Notes: generated by a model from the letters alone, not told the origin. Positions 54,444 through 62,529 are shown, counted from the first letter of the stretch. The stretch is DNA of 64,000 bases from Candidatus Altimarinota bacterium (GCA_012031035.1 JAAUUT010000002.1:44061-108060), one strand, 5' to 3'. Translations and numbers: made by a program.

Positions 54444-54956
54444 ATGACCGCGTGCGAACAGCTAGCGACTAAGGCTGATATCCAAGCGCTAGAACAAAGG
54501 CTCAAAGCAGAAATCAACAAAAAACTCAATGCCAGCGAGAAACCCGCTATTATCCAAGCGGCTATTAGTGGAATAACTGCATTGATTCCAGGATTTTTGC
54601 TGCCAATCAAAACAGAACTGGGACAAGTTAAAGGAACGGCTAACGCTGCCAAAAGCACGGCTACGACCGCACAAAGCACGGCCAACACTGCCAAGAGTGC
54701 GGCAGGTACGGCGAGAACCATTGCCGATGCTGCTAAAGTTGATGCGGGGATTGCCAAAGAGCTAGGGAAAGGGAACGCCCAATACGAATTAAAGTGGGCA
54801 TCCTTAACTATCAATGTTTTGATTGTCTCTTCTGGAATCATCGTTTTCTTTGGAAAAGACAACAATGGCGTTTTTACTGAAGTTTTAAAAACGGCAATTT
54901 CGGGATATATCGGCTTCCTTGGTAGGGGTATTATTGAGAAGGTAAAAGCTGATTAA
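54444..54956 (+). CDS. Element-encoded coiled-coil membrane protein, 170 residues
   Basis: Residues 5-35 form a charged helix (TKADIQALEQRLKAEINKKL); residues 65-105 repeat a seven-residue unit (TANAAKS, TATTAQS, TANTAKS, AAGTART), as in coiled coils. A membrane helix (LTINVLIVSSGIIVFF) is near residue 130, followed by a Gly-rich amphipathic end (GYIGFLGRGII). The ribosome site AGGAG lies before ATG. A terminator follows. No family recognised. Confidence 0.7.
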   Translation: MTACEQLATKADIQALEQRLKAEINKKLNASEKPAIIQAAISGITALIPGFLLPIKTELGQVKGTANAAKSTATTAQSTANTAKSAAGTARTIADAAKVDAGIAKELGKGNAQYELKWASLTINVLIVSSGIIVFFGKDNNGVFTEVLKTAISGYIGFLGRGIIEKVKAD

Positions 54957-54985
54957 GTCAAACGCATATATACATTTTTATTACT

Positions 54986-55025
54986 GCACACATTCGATAG
55001 AGTAAGGGATGTGTGCTTTATTTTG
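54986..55025 (+). terminator. Rho-independent terminator of the left element operon
   Basis: Arms GCACACAT (54986-54993) and ATGTGTGC (55009-55016) are followed by TTTATTTTG. It ends the transcript of the genes at 53098-54956. Confidence 0.78.
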
Positions 55026-55074
55026 TATTACTAGAAAATGCTCATACTAAATTGTTAAGATTGGAGAAAAGAGC

Positions 55075-55104
55075 TTGACTTTTTTTTTTTTAATGCTGTA
55101 TAAC
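55075..55104 (+). promoter_or_regulatory. Strong sigma-70-type promoter before the primase operon
   Basis: TTGACT at 55075-55080, an 18-base spacer that is mostly a T tract, and TATAAC at 55099-55104. Transcription would start near 55111 and read the genes from 55210 to about 59716. Confidence 0.7.
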
Positions 55105-55162
55105 TTGAGGCTAGCTATCAAAAACTATCTCTAACAGCGATGGTTTGAATAGCTAAAAAAAA

Positions 55163-55187
55163 AGGAAATAGTTTGGCGCTATTTCCT
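55163..55187 (-). terminator. Hairpin with a T tract on the minus strand, in the primase-operon leader
   Basis: Arms AGGAAATAG and CTATTTCCT (55163-55171 and 55179-55187) with a seven-base loop. On the minus strand the hairpin is followed by a run of nine T, the form of a rho-independent terminator, but no minus-strand gene is near. It may end an antisense RNA or act as a hairpin in the leader of the plus-strand message. Confidence 0.5.
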
Positions 55188-55209
55188 GAATTCACTTAGT
55201 ACAAAATAA

Positions 55210-55512
55210 ATGATTTCTAAACATAATAGCATTCGCTGGAATGAAGTTCTAGGCGATCCGTTTTCTCGTAACCTTTCTCCATTGATGTTGGTAGGCGATG
55301 GGGTTACTCATACTAAATTATCTCGCACTCCTGGAACCGCTAATAAGGTAGCTCACGATATTACCTACGATCGCGATTACGTTATGGCGTGGCTTACCAA
55401 GAAATTCATACAGGGACTGCAAATAAAAGATAAGAATGATGCGATCGCCATCATCTCGGAAGTTTGGGACTATTACGAAAAAACTTGGACTGGAGGGCTG
55501 GACAATGAATAG
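55210..55512 (+). CDS. Element-encoded hypothetical protein, 100 residues
   Basis: Soluble, no family recognised; ends DYYEKTWTGGLDNE. It is the first gene after the promoter and overlaps the start of the primase gene (ATG 55505) by eight bases, so the two are coupled. A role in replication control is plausible by position only. Confidence 0.65.
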   Translation: MISKHNSIRWNEVLGDPFSRNLSPLMLVGDGVTHTKLSRTPGTANKVAHDITYDRDYVMAWLTKKFIQGLQIKDKNDAIAIISEVWDYYEKTWTGGLDNE

Positions 55513-57745
55513 TTTTCTCAACAAGGTTCGCAAATTGGTTCAGTTCCGCTCTCAAGTTACTTCTGTAGCCGAGATTTTGAATCGACTTAAAATCTCCCAG
55601 TCCCAACGAGAAATTCAGAAAGTTGAAAATGCCTTGCGCGACTTGGGTTGGACGTGTGTCGATTCAGTTACTAACGCTTGGCTGCCACCTGGCATAAATC
55701 CAAAAGTTGAAGCGTTGCCCAAAGAAGAAAAAGAGCAGGAGAGCGAGAGCGAAAATTACATCTTACCCGCGCATCTCCAAGATTGGCTGAAAAGTGGTGT
55801 TAACAAGGAACTCGCTAGCCTTAATATTCTCTCGATTTCTGGAGATAGCGCTTACGAACGCTTACTTTATGGATTGGATGGCAATGCCAGACGCAATGAC
55901 GGGCGTTTGCGAGATTACTACTTAAATAAGTATAAGCATCTCGAATATGGCGGTTGGTGGTGTAGTGGTATTGATGTACTGACAGGGAAAGATAGCGACT
56001 GGGGTTGCTTTAAACCCGATCGCCCTCGCACTCCCCATCAGAAAAATAAACCGCAAAAGTACGAACAACCGGAAAGCGTATCAGCAGAAATCTTTGCGCT
56101 GCGAGTAAACGATGCTGTTTGGGAGAAAATCAGCGATCGCTATGGAGTCGAGCGATCTGGAAATAGTTTCTGGGATTGGGTTAGAGCAAATCCTCAGCTT
56201 CCTATCGTAATAACCGAGGGAGCTAAGAAAGCAGGTTCCTTATTATGCGCGGGTCACGTCGCGATCGCCCTTCCAGGAATTAATAATGGCTGTCGCAATA
56301 ACGGGGTTGCTCCAGAACTGATTCCCCAGCTTCGACATTTCTGCCAGCGCTGGCGAGAATTTGTTTTTGCCTTTGACCAGGATAAAAAATATAAGACTCG
56401 CAAAAATGTTACGCACGCTCTCCTAACAACAGGCAAATTGCTCAAAGCAGAAACTTGCCAGGTTTCCATTTTGGAATGGCGGCCAGAACGGGGTAAAGGA
56501 ATTGATGACGCGATCGTGTCTCAAGGTAGCGAGTTTTTAGAAGGGCTACTCGAAAATCGCATCGGGTTAGAAGACTACGAACAATCTCGCAAAGAAAGAG
56601 CGCCGCGTTTGGACGCTGCCGAGCTAATCGAGTTTTGCGAGGGAGAGTTTGAAGATCGGCTTGCCTATGACGAGTTGAAAGGAGAAGTTCTACTCGATGG
56701 AAATCCATTCGATTTGGCTAACACTACTAAAGTCTGGTTCATCAATACGTTTGGCTATCAATGTGGGAAAGAAGATCTTCTCGATACTTTGTTATTCCTG
56801 GCTCAACAAAAAAGTTTTAATCCTGTCGTTCAATACCTAAACTCAGTTCGTCAATCTGCGACGCGCGTTTCTATCGACAATCTGGCTACTCGTTACTTTG
56901 GAACGAACAACCCGCTTTATGACCTGTTTGTTAAAGTCTGGCTGATTGGAGCGGTAGCTCGTGCTTTAAATCCTGGCTGCCAACTAGATTACGTGTTAGT
57001 TCTCTATGGCAAACAAAGGATCGGGAAATCATCCTTCTTTCGAGGTTTAGGCGGCCCTTGGTTCGATGATTCTATTGATGACATTTCCAAAGACGATGCT
57101 TTGCTCATTCTCAATCGGAGTTGGATTCAAGAGCTTGCCGAGCTAGAGCGTATCGTTTCTAAAACGGCGGCTGGCAAGGTCAAAGTTTTTATCACGCGCC
57201 GAAATGACGTGTTTAGGAAAAAGTACGATCGCGAGGCATCGGAGCATCCCAGGCGATCTGCTTTATGTGCCTCGGTTAACAAAACCGATTTTCTAGTTGA
57301 TGAGACTGGAAATACTCGATTTTTAGTCGTTCCTATCTCAGAAGCAAAAGGACGGCTCGATCTTATTTTATTGAGCAACGAACGCGATGGGATCTGGGCT
57401 TCAGCCCTCGATGCTTACCTGGCTGGAGAACAATGGGAACTCACGCCAGAACAAGAATTTTTGTCGGAATTGAACAACAAGCGATTCCAATCTCACGATG
57501 AATGGCAATCGGCTATCGAAAACTACCTCGAAGGGCGCGAGTTTGTAAGCATTGCTGAGATTTTGGTTGAGGTTTTTGACATCGAAAATGGTAAGCACGA
57601 TACCAACCTTCAAAAACGAGTTGCTGGCATTTTAAGAAATTTGGGCTGGGAGAACAAGGACGCTAAAAAACATCGAGGCATTCGTCAAAGAGTGTGGTGC
57701 AAGATGTTACAAACATCTAACATGGCGTTTTTCGATCGTTTTTAG
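55505..57745 (+). CDS. Primase-helicase of a mobile element (DUF3854/VapE type)
   Basis: About 746 residues from ATG 55505 (MNSFLNKVRKLVQFRSQV). Residues ~215-330 form a toprim-like DUF3854 domain (LPIVITEGAKKAGSLLCAGH; FAFDQDKKYKT). The C-terminal half is a VapE/D5-like SF3-type ATPase with Walker A LYGKQRIGKSSFF near residue 503, LNRSWIQELAELERI and DETGNTRFLVVPI. Similar short modules at both ends (VAEIL...LRDLGW near residue 20, IAEIL...LRNLGW near 690) look like winged helices. It probably opens and primes the element's origin. It is in frame throughout and codon use is normal. Confidence 0.85.
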   Translation: MNSFLNKVRKLVQFRSQVTSVAEILNRLKISQSQREIQKVENALRDLGWTCVDSVTNAWLPPGINPKVEALPKEEKEQESESENYILPAHLQDWLKSGVNKELASLNILSISGDSAYERLLYGLDGNARRNDGRLRDYYLNKYKHLEYGGWWCSGIDVLTGKDSDWGCFKPDRPRTPHQKNKPQKYEQPESVSAEIFALRVNDAVWEKISDRYGVERSGNSFWDWVRANPQLPIVITEGAKKAGSLLCAGHVAIALPGINNGCRNNGVAPELIPQLRHFCQRWREFVFAFDQDKKYKTRKNVTHALLTTGKLLKAETCQVSILEWRPERGKGIDDAIVSQGSEFLEGLLENRIGLEDYEQSRKERAPRLDAAELIEFCEGEFEDRLAYDELKGEVLLDGNPFDLANTTKVWFINTFGYQCGKEDLLDTLLFLAQQKSFNPVVQYLNSVRQSATRVSIDNLATRYFGTNNPLYDLFVKVWLIGAVARALNPGCQLDYVLVLYGKQRIGKSSFFRGLGGPWFDDSIDDISKDDALLILNRSWIQELAELERIVSKTAAGKVKVFITRRNDVFRKKYDREASEHPRRSALCASVNKTDFLVDETGNTRFLVVPISEAKGRLDLILLSNERDGIWASALDAYLAGEQWELTPEQEFLSELNNKRFQSHDEWQSAIENYLEGREFVSIAEILVEVFDIENGKHDTNLQKRVAGILRNLGWENKDAKKHRGIRQRVWCKMLQTSNMAFFDRF

Positions 57746-57754
57746 CCAAATGGA

Positions 57755-57994
57755 GATTTTGGTGTGTTAGTGTGTCGATCTCCCGAAAACCCTGATGAGC
57801 AAAGGGTTGAAGTTGACACACTCAAACACACCTCGACACACACCAACCTGGAGGTGTGTCGGTTGATTTTTCTTCTTCTTTTTTTTTTGATGGGGAGACA
57901 CACACCTCTACACACTTAAATAAAAGAGGTGTGTTTAATATAACCCAGTCCCAGCAAGAAGAATCGCCAATCGACACACTAACACACCTAAATC
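57755..57994. repeat. Cluster of GTGTGT inverted repeats, candidate origin
   Basis: Outer arms 57755-57779 and 57970-57994 are inverted copies of 25 bases with one mismatch (core GTGTGTTAGTGTGTCGAT). Inside are perfect arms ACACACCTCT (57900-57909) and AGAGGTGTGT (57925-57934), a near-palindrome around CGACACAC and GGTGTGTCG at 57834-57861, and a 14-base pyrimidine/T tract at 57869-57889. Iteron-like repeats with an AT/T tract next to a primase gene suggest an origin or a regulator site. No gene is seen at 57746-58005. Confidence 0.55.
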
Positions 57995-58009
57995 CTGATT
58001 TGTAGAAAA

Positions 58010-58266
58010 ATGAGGGAAAAACGCCAGGATTACCAATAATACAGGATACTACTAGCTCAAAAGACGAGCCAGAAAATGCAAAAACGAGCAAAGACGAAAA
58101 AAAAGGCGCAGATACGCGCCCATCGTTGGGGAAGGGGGATTTTGTCAATTTTGAAGGTAGTGTGTGGGAGGTGATAAATCCTGGCGGAACTTACGCCCAA
58201 ATTAAGTGTGTCGATCAAAAAAAATTAGTCGCCGTTTGGCAACTTCAAAAAGTAGAGGAAAGATGA
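58010..58266 (+). CDS. Small SH3-like hypothetical protein, start unresolved
   Basis: The frame 58006-58266 is open but has no ATG; it reads GKGDFVNFEGSVWEVINPGG, then AQIKCVDQKKLVAVWQLQKV. An ATG at 58010 in the neighbouring frame would fit if the five-base A run 58017-58021 were six, giving MREKTPGLPIIQDTTSSKDE. TTG 58126 is the other option. The stop overlaps the next start as ATGA, which supports expression as part of the operon. The short beta-rich end resembles an SH3/KOW barrel. Confidence 0.5.
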
Positions 58267-58475
58267 AAACGAAACCCGTAGCCAATTTTTTTGTACCAGC
58301 AAACGAACCCAAAACGGTTTTTGTAGAATTTGCTCCAGATACTGCTGCTAAAGCGGTTATCTGTGAAAGTGAGAGAGAGGCTGGTTTTATTTGTTACCTG
58401 CTCAATGAGGTAATCAATGGGAAAGTTTTTCCAGGCCCGATCGCAAACGAGCCAGAACGGGGAGGGCAAGAATGA
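58263..58475 (+). CDS. Element-encoded small hypothetical protein, 70 residues
   Basis: Start ATG 58263, overlapping the previous stop as ATGA and the next start (58472) likewise. MKTKPVANFFVPANEPKTVF then FAPDTAAKAVICESEREAGF is soluble with no known family. The tight overlaps on both sides show translational coupling. Confidence 0.65.
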   Translation: MKTKPVANFFVPANEPKTVFVEFAPDTAAKAVICESEREAGFICYLLNEVINGKVFPGPIANEPERGGQE

Positions 58476-59035
58476 CCAAAGAATGTTGGCTTTTTTTGGA
58501 CTGCCAGGTAATGACGGGCTACCAGCCTAGCCAATGCCCAAACTATAAAAACTGCCAGCACAACGCGATACATAGCATAAATCGCGCTTGTGCCGTGCCT
58601 TATCACCGATTCATTGACGATGAGTTTCGTTCGTTAGAAGTCTGTGTGTATGTTGAACCGGAAGCGATCGCGGCTGGCTGGCATACGTCTGTGAGACTTC
58701 CCTACAGATACAAGCCAGGTTGTTTAGAAGTTGGGATATTTGCAGGCGATCTGATTCCGTACTTAGAAAAAGACGCGATCGCGGCTGGCTATGCCATAGC
58801 TAAAGACTTGCCCTATATCGTTCTGGAACACAAAAGACTTGTCGTTAAATATTCCATAACCCCATCTCAAAAAGAGGCTGGCTGGCTATTTCCAGTTGAC
58901 TTGCCCTACCGTCGCAAGAAAAACCCAAAGCGATTGGAAGTTTATTTTGACTATATGGACGCGAACTATAGAGAAGCGGTCGCGGCTGGCTGGTATCCTG
59001 CCGAGCCAATAGACCAAGAAGAGTTTCCTTGGTAA
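58472..59035 (+). CDS. Element-encoded repeat protein with AxAAGW-LPY units
   Basis: 187 residues. A Cys-rich start (CWLFLDCQ; CPNYKNCQHNAI) is followed by four degenerate units about 35 residues apart, each with (E)AIAAGW...LPYR...LEV; the copies begin AIAAGWHTSV, AIAAGYAIAK, KEAGWLFPV and AVAAGWYPAE. Three share a HIP1-like DNA core (GCGATCGCGGCTGGCT). No family recognised. Coupled to the gene upstream by ATGA. Confidence 0.68.
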   Translation: MTKECWLFLDCQVMTGYQPSQCPNYKNCQHNAIHSINRACAVPYHRFIDDEFRSLEVCVYVEPEAIAAGWHTSVRLPYRYKPGCLEVGIFAGDLIPYLEKDAIAAGYAIAKDLPYIVLEHKRLVVKYSITPSQKEAGWLFPVDLPYRRKKNPKRLEVYFDYMDANYREAVAAGWYPAEPIDQEEFPW

Positions 59036-59056
59036 TAAGAAAAGGAGTTTTAAACC

Positions 59057-59716
59057 ATGACAAAGCACGATAGCTGGGTTTACCTCGTTCCCCAATCTCC
59101 CTTTGAAGCGATCGCGAATTGGTTTCCAAATGGGTTTCCAGTCAGAGATCCTTGGCCCGCTGTCATGATGGGCGACTCCTCTATATGGCAGGTAGACTTA
59201 GAGCGGCTCGCAACCTCTCAAGTATGGGCGTTTGCAGAAATCTTTGCCATTAATAGAAAGCTCACCAGGGATGAAATCTTGGATGGCATTCAACAATCTA
59301 ATTTTATCGGCATTGACGATTGCTGGGTAGACAGGCTCGACGTAGGCCCGGAAGGGATGCAGAGAACTTTGGAGCTAGCCAACTTCTTAGAGGTTCATCC
59401 TGAATATACTCCCGATCAATGGCAAGAATTCATGGCCGATCAGCAGCGGCGCTGGATCGATGGCAACGAACAGCCGCCGCCAATGCCTCAAACGATAGAT
59501 GAAGTTGACCCGCGATTGAGAACGCCCGAAATAGAAGCGGCGATCGAACATCAACAAGTTAAACAAATGCTGCACGATAAAGGCTATTCGGTATTCGATG
59601 TGATGATGGGATACGCGAGAGCCGATATTGAGAGCATTCTGGGAACCGATTCCGGCTGGGAGTTGAATTTTGAAGCCAAAGATTTTGAAGTCAAGGGGGA
59701 TTTTACTGAAAGCTAA
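59057..59716 (+). CDS. Element-encoded hypothetical protein, 219 residues
   Basis: Soluble, acidic. No family recognised; visible are SFEA-like start (SPFEAIANWFPNGFPV), Trp-rich MGDSSIWQVDLERL and a C-terminal helical half with IEAAIEHQQVKQMLHDKGYS. It starts 21 bases after the repeat protein with AGGAG before ATG, so it belongs to the same operon. Confidence 0.65.
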   Translation: MTKHDSWVYLVPQSPFEAIANWFPNGFPVRDPWPAVMMGDSSIWQVDLERLATSQVWAFAEIFAINRKLTRDEILDGIQQSNFIGIDDCWVDRLDVGPEGMQRTLELANFLEVHPEYTPDQWQEFMADQQRRWIDGNEQPPPMPQTIDEVDPRLRTPEIEAAIEHQQVKQMLHDKGYSVFDVMMGYARADIESILGTDSGWELNFEAKDFEVKGDFTES

Positions 59717-59803
59717 TATTTGCGGCTAAAAAGTTCAGCGATCGCACTTAGAAAAGTCAAAGCTGGCAAGGGAATTATGGGTTTAGAGTTCAAAAAGAAA
59801 CCC

Positions 59804-60283
59804 ATGAAAAGATTTCCTATTTTGCCAACTTGTTTGTTATTTGCGATCGCCATCCCCGTTCTCCCATCTGGGCAGGCTCATGCTAATGGCTGTTTTATAA
59901 TCGACCCGTCTGGGAGAAAAATAGAGATGGATTTTTGCGGGGTCAACAATACTAATGTCCCAGTTCAATCGAGTTCGCGATCGACCGCTCCAGTTTCAGA
60001 ACCGCGATCGGAAGTTGATGAAGTTTCGACAAACTACAACGGAGAAACAGTAACCCGCGCTAAGTGGAACGAGTTAAAAACTTTTGTGGCTCAACTGCCA
60101 GAAGATACCCGCGCTAAGCTTGTTGAGGTTCAGGACATTATGGGATTTGAAGGGAATTTGCTTAAAACACAACCCGATGGCAGCCAGCAATGGGAATGGA
60201 TAGACTCAGCCAATCCCAGAATTAAAGTTGTTGGAATTTTCACCAGCGGGGAACTGACCAGCTTAAAGGGAACTGTTTACTAA
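59804..60283 (+). CDS. Element-encoded secreted hypothetical protein
   Basis: About 159 residues from ATG 59804 (MKRFPILPTCLLFAIAIPVL) with a signal peptide ending SGQAHANG. The longer TTG-initiated frame (59720) adds a basic leader that would spoil the signal; ATG 59777 (MGLEFKKKPM) is another option. The mature part has a Ser/Pro-rich middle and the repeated-looking VRAKWNELKTF, EDTRAKLVEVQDIMGFEGNL. No family recognised. It is the last gene in the element. Confidence 0.65.
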   Translation: MKRFPILPTCLLFAIAIPVLPSGQAHANGCFIIDPSGRKIEMDFCGVNNTNVPVQSSSRSTAPVSEPRSEVDEVSTNYNGETVTRAKWNELKTFVAQLPEDTRAKLVEVQDIMGFEGNLLKTQPDGSQQWEWIDSANPRIKVVGIFTSGELTSLKGTVY

Positions 60284-60292
60284 GGATATTAA

Positions 60293-60312
60293 TGACTAGA
60301 AGTTGACGAGAA
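60293..60312 (+). promoter_or_regulatory. Paired integrase arm-type motif, right end, inner
   Basis: TGACTAGAA at 60293-60301 and TGACGAGAA at 60304-60312, again 11 bases apart. It lies just after the last gene of the element. Confidence 0.6.
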
Positions 60313-60370
60313 AAATTTGACCATTCGCGATCGCCTTCAAAAGTTCCAAAACAGGCTTTCAAAGCACAAA

Positions 60371-60390
60371 TGACTAGAACATGACTAGAG
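60371..60390 (+). promoter_or_regulatory. Paired integrase arm-type motif, right end, outer
   Basis: TGACTAGAA at 60371-60379 and TGACTAGAG at 60382-60390, 11 bases apart, 41 bases inside the right direct repeat. Confidence 0.68.
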
Positions 60391-60430
60391 AAGATATGAG
60401 GGAGATTCCCATAATTCTTACTCTGCCTAT

Positions 60431-60473
60431 GTTTTTGAGATATAATTAACGGGCTTGGAGGGACTCGAACCCC
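60431..60473. other. Right attachment repeat (attR-like), tRNA 3' end
   Basis: 60431-60461 is identical to 51668-51698. It includes the 3' part of the tRNA-Arg gene (60450-60473) and 19 bases beyond its end. Integration therefore leaves the tRNA intact. Confidence 0.88.
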
Positions 60474-60523
60474 CGACCTTATGGTCCGTAGCCATACGCT
60501 CTAATCCACTAAGCTACAAGCCC
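60450..60523 (-). tRNA. tRNA-Arg(ACG)
   Basis: 74 bases. The acceptor arms GGGCTTG and CAAGCCC pair fully; the anticodon stem is TATGG/CCATA around the loop CTACGGA, giving anticodon ACG (Arg). The T-arm has GGTTCGAGTCC. No CCA is encoded. It is the integration site of the element on its 3' side. Confidence 0.92.
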
Positions 60524-60567
60524 TTATTTTTATTCAACAGTAAACAATCATAGCATGGATTAAAACA

Positions 60568-61059
60568 ATGACGCAAGATCTTGGGAAAGATCGGCAACTT
60601 TCTCATCTGAATGCCCAAGGAGAGGCACAGATGGTAGATGTATCTGACAAACAATCTACTAAACGAGAAGCTGTAGCCGCAGGTCAGGTGAGAATGTCCG
60701 AAGATACTTTAGCGGCGATCGAAGCTGGCAATACATCCAAAGGAGACGTACTCGGAACGGCAAAACTCGCTGGAATCATGGCAGCCAAACAAACGGCCAA
60801 TTTAATTCCTCTATGTCATCCCTTACCATTGCACAAAATAGAAGTTAAGATCGTTGCCGATCGCGAACTTCCTGGATATCAAATTCAAGCTTCCGTAACA
60901 ACCAAAGCAGAAACAGGCGTAGAAATGGAAGCTTTAACCGCCGTCTCAGTCGCCGCTTTGACGCTTTACGACATGGCAAAAGCGCTAGAAAAGTCAATGC
61001 AAATCGAATCAATTCGTTTACTGAGTAAGAAAGGTGGAAAATCGGGGAATGATGAATGA
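60568..61059 (+). CDS. moaC: Cyclic pyranopterin monophosphate synthase MoaC
   Basis: 163 residues. [18 protein letters not shown], then [20 protein letters not shown] and [23 protein letters not shown] split over residues 112-135 are the family signatures (catalytic Lys and His-Pro loop). Second step of molybdenum cofactor synthesis, with MoaA. The other moa genes are not in the window. Confidence 0.93.
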   Translation: MTQDLGKDRQLSHLNAQGEAQMVDVSDKQSTKREAVAAGQVRMSEDTLAAIEAGNTSKGDVLGTAKLAGIMAAKQTANLIPLCHPLPLHKIEVKIVADRELPGYQIQASVTTKAETGVEMEALTAVSVAALTLYDMAKALEKSMQIESIRLLSKKGGKSGNDE

Positions 61060-61271
61060 TGAATGATGAATTATGAAAATTAAAAGTTCAAAATAGAGAC
61101 GTAGCATTGCGGAGATCTGTACAAAGATTCAATAGCAAACCTTCTTTCCTTTCCCCTTTCCTCCTTTTTCCCGAAGCGAAGCGTTTCTCTAATCCCTAAA
61201 TCACCAGTCACTAAAGATGCTATGTTTATGGGGATAAAATTAACATCAAATCTTACAGTTGCGGCAAAAGC

Positions 61272-61994
61272 ATGACTTATCATCGAGTTTTACTCAAGCT
61301 AAGCGGCGAAGCGTTAATGGGAAATTTAGGGTATGGAATTGACCCCAAAGTCGTCGCCGATATCGCTCAAGAAATCTCGGATGTTGTTCGATTAGGAACC
61401 CAAATAGCCATCGTCGTCGGTGGCGGTAACATCTTTCGAGGAGTTAAAGCAGCCGCAGCAGGAATGGATCGGGCAACGGCTGATTACGTTGGCATGATTG
61501 CGACTGTCATGAATGCCATGACCTTGCAAGATGCGCTAGAACAAATAGAGATTCCCACACGAGTTCTCACGGCGATCGCAATGCAGGAAGTGGCAGAACC
61601 CTATATTCGTCGTCGGGCCATGCGTCATCTAGAAAAAGGACGAGTCGTAATTTTTGGGGCGGGTTCGGGGAATCCTTTTTTTACCACGGATACTGCTGCT
61701 GCTTTGAGGGCGGCTGAAATCAATGCTGAAGTGGTCTTCAAAGCTACTAAAGTTGATGGAGTCTATGATTCCGATCCTCATATCAATCCTAACGCCCGTC
61801 GCTATCGTAGCTTAAATTACGGTCACGTCCTTACTCATGACTTGCGGGTAATGGATGGAACGGCGATCGCGCTATGCAAAGAAAATAACATTCCCATCGT
61901 TGTTTTCGATCTGTCAGTGAACGGCAATATTATTCGTGCCGTGAAAGGAGAACCTGTTGGAACTATTGTCGGAGGTTTTTGTGAAGTTAGCTGA
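61272..61994 (+). CDS. pyrH: UMP kinase
   Basis: 240 residues. [43 protein letters not shown] and [18 protein letters not shown] are typical. It phosphorylates UMP to UDP as a hexamer, allosterically regulated by GTP and UTP. Its 3' end overlaps frr by 14 bases. Confidence 0.95.
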   Translation: MTYHRVLLKLSGEALMGNLGYGIDPKVVADIAQEISDVVRLGTQIAIVVGGGNIFRGVKAAAAGMDRATADYVGMIATVMNAMTLQDALEQIEIPTRVLTAIAMQEVAEPYIRRRAMRHLEKGRVVIFGAGSGNPFFTTDTAAALRAAEINAEVVFKATKVDGVYDSDPHINPNARRYRSLNYGHVLTHDLRVMDGTAIALCKENNIPIVVFDLSVNGNIIRAVKGEPVGTIVGGFCEVS

Positions 61995-62529
61995 GGTCAA
62001 AGAAAATATGCAAAAGACCATTGAGTCAACCATGCGATCGTTTAATACGATTCGTACAGGTCGCGCCAATTCCTCTCTTTTGGATAGAATTACGGTAGAT
62101 TATTACGGGAGCGAAACGCCTCTCAAGTCGCTGGCCAACATTAGTACGCCCGACGCAACGACGATTTCTATTCAGCCTTATGACAGAAGTAGTATGGCGG
62201 CAATAGAAAAAGCCATTTCGATGTCAGATCTGGGCTTAACCCCCAATAATGACGGTCAAATCATTCGCCTCAATATTCCCCCTTTGACGGCGGAACGTCG
62301 CAAAGAATTTGTGAAATTGGCAGGAAAATTGGCAGAAGAAGGGAAAGTAGCTTTGCGTAACATTCGTCGCGATGCGATCGATTCAGTTCGCAAGCAAGAA
62401 AAAAATCATGAGATTTCCGAAGATGAATCCAAGGATTTACAAGACCAAATTCAAAAAGTAACCGACCAATACACTGCTAAAATCGAGGAGCTTTTGGCCA
62501 ACAAGGAAAAAGACATTGCAACGGTCTGA
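61981..62529 (+). CDS. frr: Ribosome recycling factor
   Basis: 182 residues from GTG 61981, with a perfect GGAGG at 61971-61975 five bases upstream. An in-frame ATG at 61957 would give a start outside the family and inside pyrH, so it is rejected. Motifs: [20 protein letters not shown], then [20 protein letters not shown]. With EF-G it splits ribosomes after termination. The pyrH-frr overlap is a conserved arrangement. Confidence 0.95.
   Translation: MKLAEVKENMQKTIESTMRSFNTIRTGRANSSLLDRITVDYYGSETPLKSLANISTPDATTISIQPYDRSSMAAIEKAISMSDLGLTPNNDGQIIRLNIPPLTAERRKEFVKLAGKLAEEGKVALRNIRRDAIDSVRKQEKNHEISEDESKDLQDQIQKVTDQYTAKIEELLANKEKDIATV

Larger units (their letters stand above)
51668..60461. mobile_element. 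Integrated element in tRNA-Arg(ACG), about 8.8 kb
   Basis: The ends are a 31-base perfect direct repeat (51668-51698 and 60431-60461) that covers the 3' end of the tRNA-Arg gene and adjacent bases. Inside are a tyrosine integrase next to the left end, paired TGACTAGAA motifs at both ends, a strong promoter, a primase-helicase, a cluster of inverted repeats, and eight or so unknown genes, all on the plus strand. Phage structural genes, a terminase and a lysis gene are not seen. HIP1 octamers occur inside, so the element has long lived in cyanobacteria. It could be a satellite or an integrative replicating element. Confidence 0.85.

Noticed and set aside
61957..61980. ATG start for frr
   Set aside because: The GTG at 61981 has GGAGG at the right distance and gives the usual 182-residue protein.
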